Shown one piece after another: positions 6,763 through 7,800 of a stretch of DNA of 7,800 nt. The position numbers and the translations under genes are program-made. Under the pieces are notes generated by a model. It ran no database searches and was not told where the DNA came from. It worked only from the letters and a program-made list of their open reading frames with translations. The stretch comes from an uncultured bacterium. GTDB taxonomy: Bacteria; Armatimonadota; UBA5829; DSUL01. Numbering within the stretch: position 1 is the first letter of the stretch; each line of letters starts with the position of its first letter. The stretch spans positions 1 through 7,800 of the forward strand of contig CALCJH010000187.1 of assembly GCA_937967775.1 (NCBI GenBank), read 5' to 3'.

Positions 6763-6972
6763 TCAGCCTCCCAGAAGCTTGCGGGCCCGCTCCGCAGCTT
6801 CGGATGCCTGGCCCATCTCTTTGCGCAGCGTTTCCAGCTCGTCCAGATTGATGTAGATCTTCGATACGCCTTCCAGGTCCACGGAGGCCGTGTTCAGCTC
6901 CAGCCACCCCTGTTCGGGGCGTTTCCCGTCGTGGACCTCGATGATGCGCATCTTGCTTTTCGGGAAGATCAT
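6763..6972 (-). CDS. Small conserved-looking hypothetical protein, 69 residues
   Basis: I do not recognise a family. The ATG at 6972 has an AGGAAGGAAGGG purine tract ending 6 bases upstream, a strong ribosome site. The first half has alternating hydrophobic residues (MRIIEVHD, WLELNTASVDL, SKIYINL) suggesting a small beta-sheet. The second half (LDELETLRKEMGQASEAAERARKLL) is a charged amphipathic helix, perhaps a short coiled coil. It lies 24 bases after the DUF4406-like gene on the same strand, so the two are probably co-transcribed. It converges on the serine hydrolase gene with a 22-base gap. It has no signal peptide or membrane segment. Confidence 0.7.
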   Translation of the reverse strand: MIFPKSKMRIIEVHDGKRPEQGWLELNTASVDLEGVSKIYINLDELETLRKEMGQASEAAERARKLLGG

Positions 6973-6996
6973 CCGCCGCCCTTCCTTCCTCCAGCG

Positions 6997-7374
6997 TCAG
7001 TCGCAGATGAGCTGCGGTTCCAGCAGAACCTCTGGCAGTTCCAGGCCCGCCTCCAGCTCCGGCGCGAACCGGCGGGAGAGCTCCTCAACCGTGGTGAATG
7101 CCGGGATCCCCAGCTCGCGCGCGTGCGCCAGCTCCTGACGGGAGTCTTCGCACTCTTGCCACCCCGGCATCAGCAGAAGAGCGTGGCACACAGAAAGCCA
7201 GTCCAGGTCGCTGCGGCCTGGGAGACGCTCCGGCAGGCGCTCTTCCCGGGAAGGTTTGCGGTGGTAGTGATGGGGAACGAACGGATTGAAACCCAGGGCG
7301 GCCAGCCGCTCGGCCATCCTCTCCGCGGCTGCGGCTCCGCCGTCGCCCGTGCTGGTGACGTAGACTCTGACCAT
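6997..7374 (-). CDS. DUF4406 / nucleoside 2-deoxyribosyltransferase-like protein
   Basis: 125 residues, a normal length for this small Rossmann-like family. Seen: a first beta strand VRVYVTSTGD (2-11), AERLAALGFNPFVPHHY (21-37), then SDLDWLSVCHALLLMPGW (55-72) followed by S78 and E81 in a helix (SRQELAHARELGIPAF). The family pattern is an acidic residue, a 'cDal..lpGW' segment, then Ser and a catalytic-type Glu. Relatives cleave or transfer N-glycosidic bonds of nucleosides, but many DUF4406 members are uncharacterised and several are phage-borne. The start is ATG at 7374, with GGAGG (7387-7383) eight bases upstream; a GTG at 7383 overlaps that ribosome site and is rejected. It is the first gene of a two-gene minus-strand unit, with a nested inverted repeat 23-51 bases upstream. 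Confidence 0.75.
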   Translation of the reverse strand: MVRVYVTSTGDGGAAAAERMAERLAALGFNPFVPHHYHRKPSREERLPERLPGRSDLDWLSVCHALLLMPGWQECEDSRQELAHARELGIPAFTTVEELSRRFAPELEAGLELPEVLLEPQLICD

Positions 7375-7396
7375 GTGCGGCACCTCCGTGTGCTGT

Positions 7397-7425
7397 GGGA
7401 CTTACCCGCTTAGCGGTGCTGTCCC
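7397..7425. promoter_or_regulatory. Nested inverted repeat between divergent genes (candidate operator)
   Basis: The layout is GGGAC, 4 bases, CCGCT, T, AGCGG, 4 bases, GTCCC: two concentric 5-bp perfect inverted repeats centred on 7411. A direct repeat GTGCTGT (7390-7396 and 7416-7422) overlaps it. It sits just upstream of the ribosome site of the DUF4406-like gene and about 87 bases before the lytic transglycosylase start. This fits a dimeric repressor site or a hairpin in the minus-strand leader. I saw no convincing -35/-10 pair on either strand here. Confidence 0.45.
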
Positions 7426-7511
7426 TGGGTATTCTTTCTCCGCTCGCCGTGCAAATCCTTTTTCCCTTTGCGCATTCTGGCGCTCAAGTCCTGCGGATGT
7501 CGGGACGATTC

Positions 7512-7800
7512 ATGTCCGTGGAGGATAAGACCGGCGCAACGGCAATGAGGATCGAGAGTCTCATCAACGTCCAGCAGAGGATTGCCGAGATCGAGGACCG
7601 CATCGAGGAACTCACGGGGCGGGTGCAGGGGCACGCCCCGGATCCGTCCCGCGTCTGGCAGACTCCCTTTGCGGCCCGCCTGCAGCAGGCTGTTCAGCGT
7701 CAGCAGACGGGCGGCGTGTCGCAGTGGGAGCCCATCATTCAGGAGGCGGCGGCGGAGTACGGGCTGGATCCGGCGCTGCTGCGCGCGGTCATCGCCCAGG
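7512..7800 (+). CDS. Lytic transglycosylase (SLT domain), N-terminal part, runs off window
   Basis: The frame is open to the window end (96 codons visible). After a short N-terminus comes an amphipathic heptad-like helix (RIESLINVQQRIAEIEDRI, residues 13-31), then a polar linker, then EPIIQEAAAEYGLDPALLRAVIAQ (73-96 when split into motif pieces: EPIIQEAA, EYGLDP, LLRAVIAQ). That is the conserved start of the Slt/MltE-type soluble lytic transglycosylase fold; the catalytic Glu of the ES motif would be the next residue or so, beyond 7800. Such enzymes cleave the MurNAc-GlcNAc bond of peptidoglycan. The start is uncertain: in-frame ATGs occur at 7497, 7512 and 7545, none with a good ribosome site. 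7545 begins at the conserved-looking coiled coil; 7512 has a weak GGGA upstream. Confidence 0.75.
   Translation, partial: MSVEDKTGATAMRIESLINVQQRIAEIEDRIEELTGRVQGHAPDPSRVWQTPFAARLQQAVQRQQTGGVSQWEPIIQEAAAEYGLDPALLRAVIAQ

Noticed and set aside
6781..6790. Perfect palindrome GCGGGCCCGC near the convergent gene ends
   Set aside because: It lies within the coding sequence of the 69-residue gene (its Glu-Arg-Ala-Arg-Lys segment), has no loop and no T-run, and is expected in GC-rich DNA.
7383..7383. GTG at 7383 as start of the DUF4406-like gene
   Set aside because: It overlaps the GGAGG at 7387-7383, leaving no ribosome spacing; the ATG at 7374 is 8 bases from that site.
6658..7413. Plus-strand 251-codon open frame across the end of the window
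   Set aside because: It is antisense to the two minus-strand genes, which have good ribosome sites and family-like sequence; its translation is Arg/Gln/Pro-rich without motifs.

Overview
This is a GC-rich, gene-dense bacterial chromosomal window. Shine-Dalgarno sites are of the GGAGG type, stop/start overlaps are frequent, and there are no tRNA, rRNA, CRISPR or insertion-sequence signatures. The gene styles (a short uronate-isomerase-like protein, a LarA-superfamily protein beside sugar-acid SDRs, a rhomboid fused to TPRs, a coiled-coil lytic transglycosylase) would fit Armatimonadota, Planctomycetota or a related environmental lineage. That placement is a guess from gene style, because nothing here is a phylogenetic marker.

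Region 1 (about 1-4582, + strand) looks like a sugar-acid (uronate) catabolic locus. A uronate-isomerase-like amidohydrolase (125-1375) is followed, after a 368-base gap, by a tightly overlapping three-gene unit: a YjmF/UxuB-type fructuronate reductase SDR (1744-2562), a LarA-superfamily nickel-pincer racemase/epimerase with all the key residues visible (2562-3860), and a second classical SDR (3857-4582). The simplest inferred route is glucuronate to fructuronate to mannonate, then C2 epimerisation by the LarA-like protein (mannonate/gluconate type), with the second SDR acting on the same acid pool. The gap holds a minus-strand Shine-Dalgarno, ATG and twin-arginine signal peptide with no recognisable mature protein behind it, which looks like a decapitated gene remnant. 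It also holds a hairpin that covers a possible ribosome site of the fructuronate reductase gene.

Region 2 (4583-6740, + strand) begins with a perfect extended -10 promoter framed by a 9-bp inverted repeat. This drives a rhomboid-family membrane protease with a C-terminal TPR domain (4706-5890). An 11-base overlap couples it to a class-A-beta-lactamase-like serine hydrolase (5880-6740) that lacks the usual omega-loop Glu motif and any visible signal peptide.

Region 3 (6763-7374, minus strand) is a two-gene unit converging on region 2: a DUF4406 / nucleoside-deoxyribosyltransferase-like protein (start at 7374) followed by an unrecognised 69-residue protein. Upstream lies a nested, perfectly centred inverted repeat (7397-7425), and then a divergent + strand gene, truncated by the window end, that begins a lytic transglycosylase.
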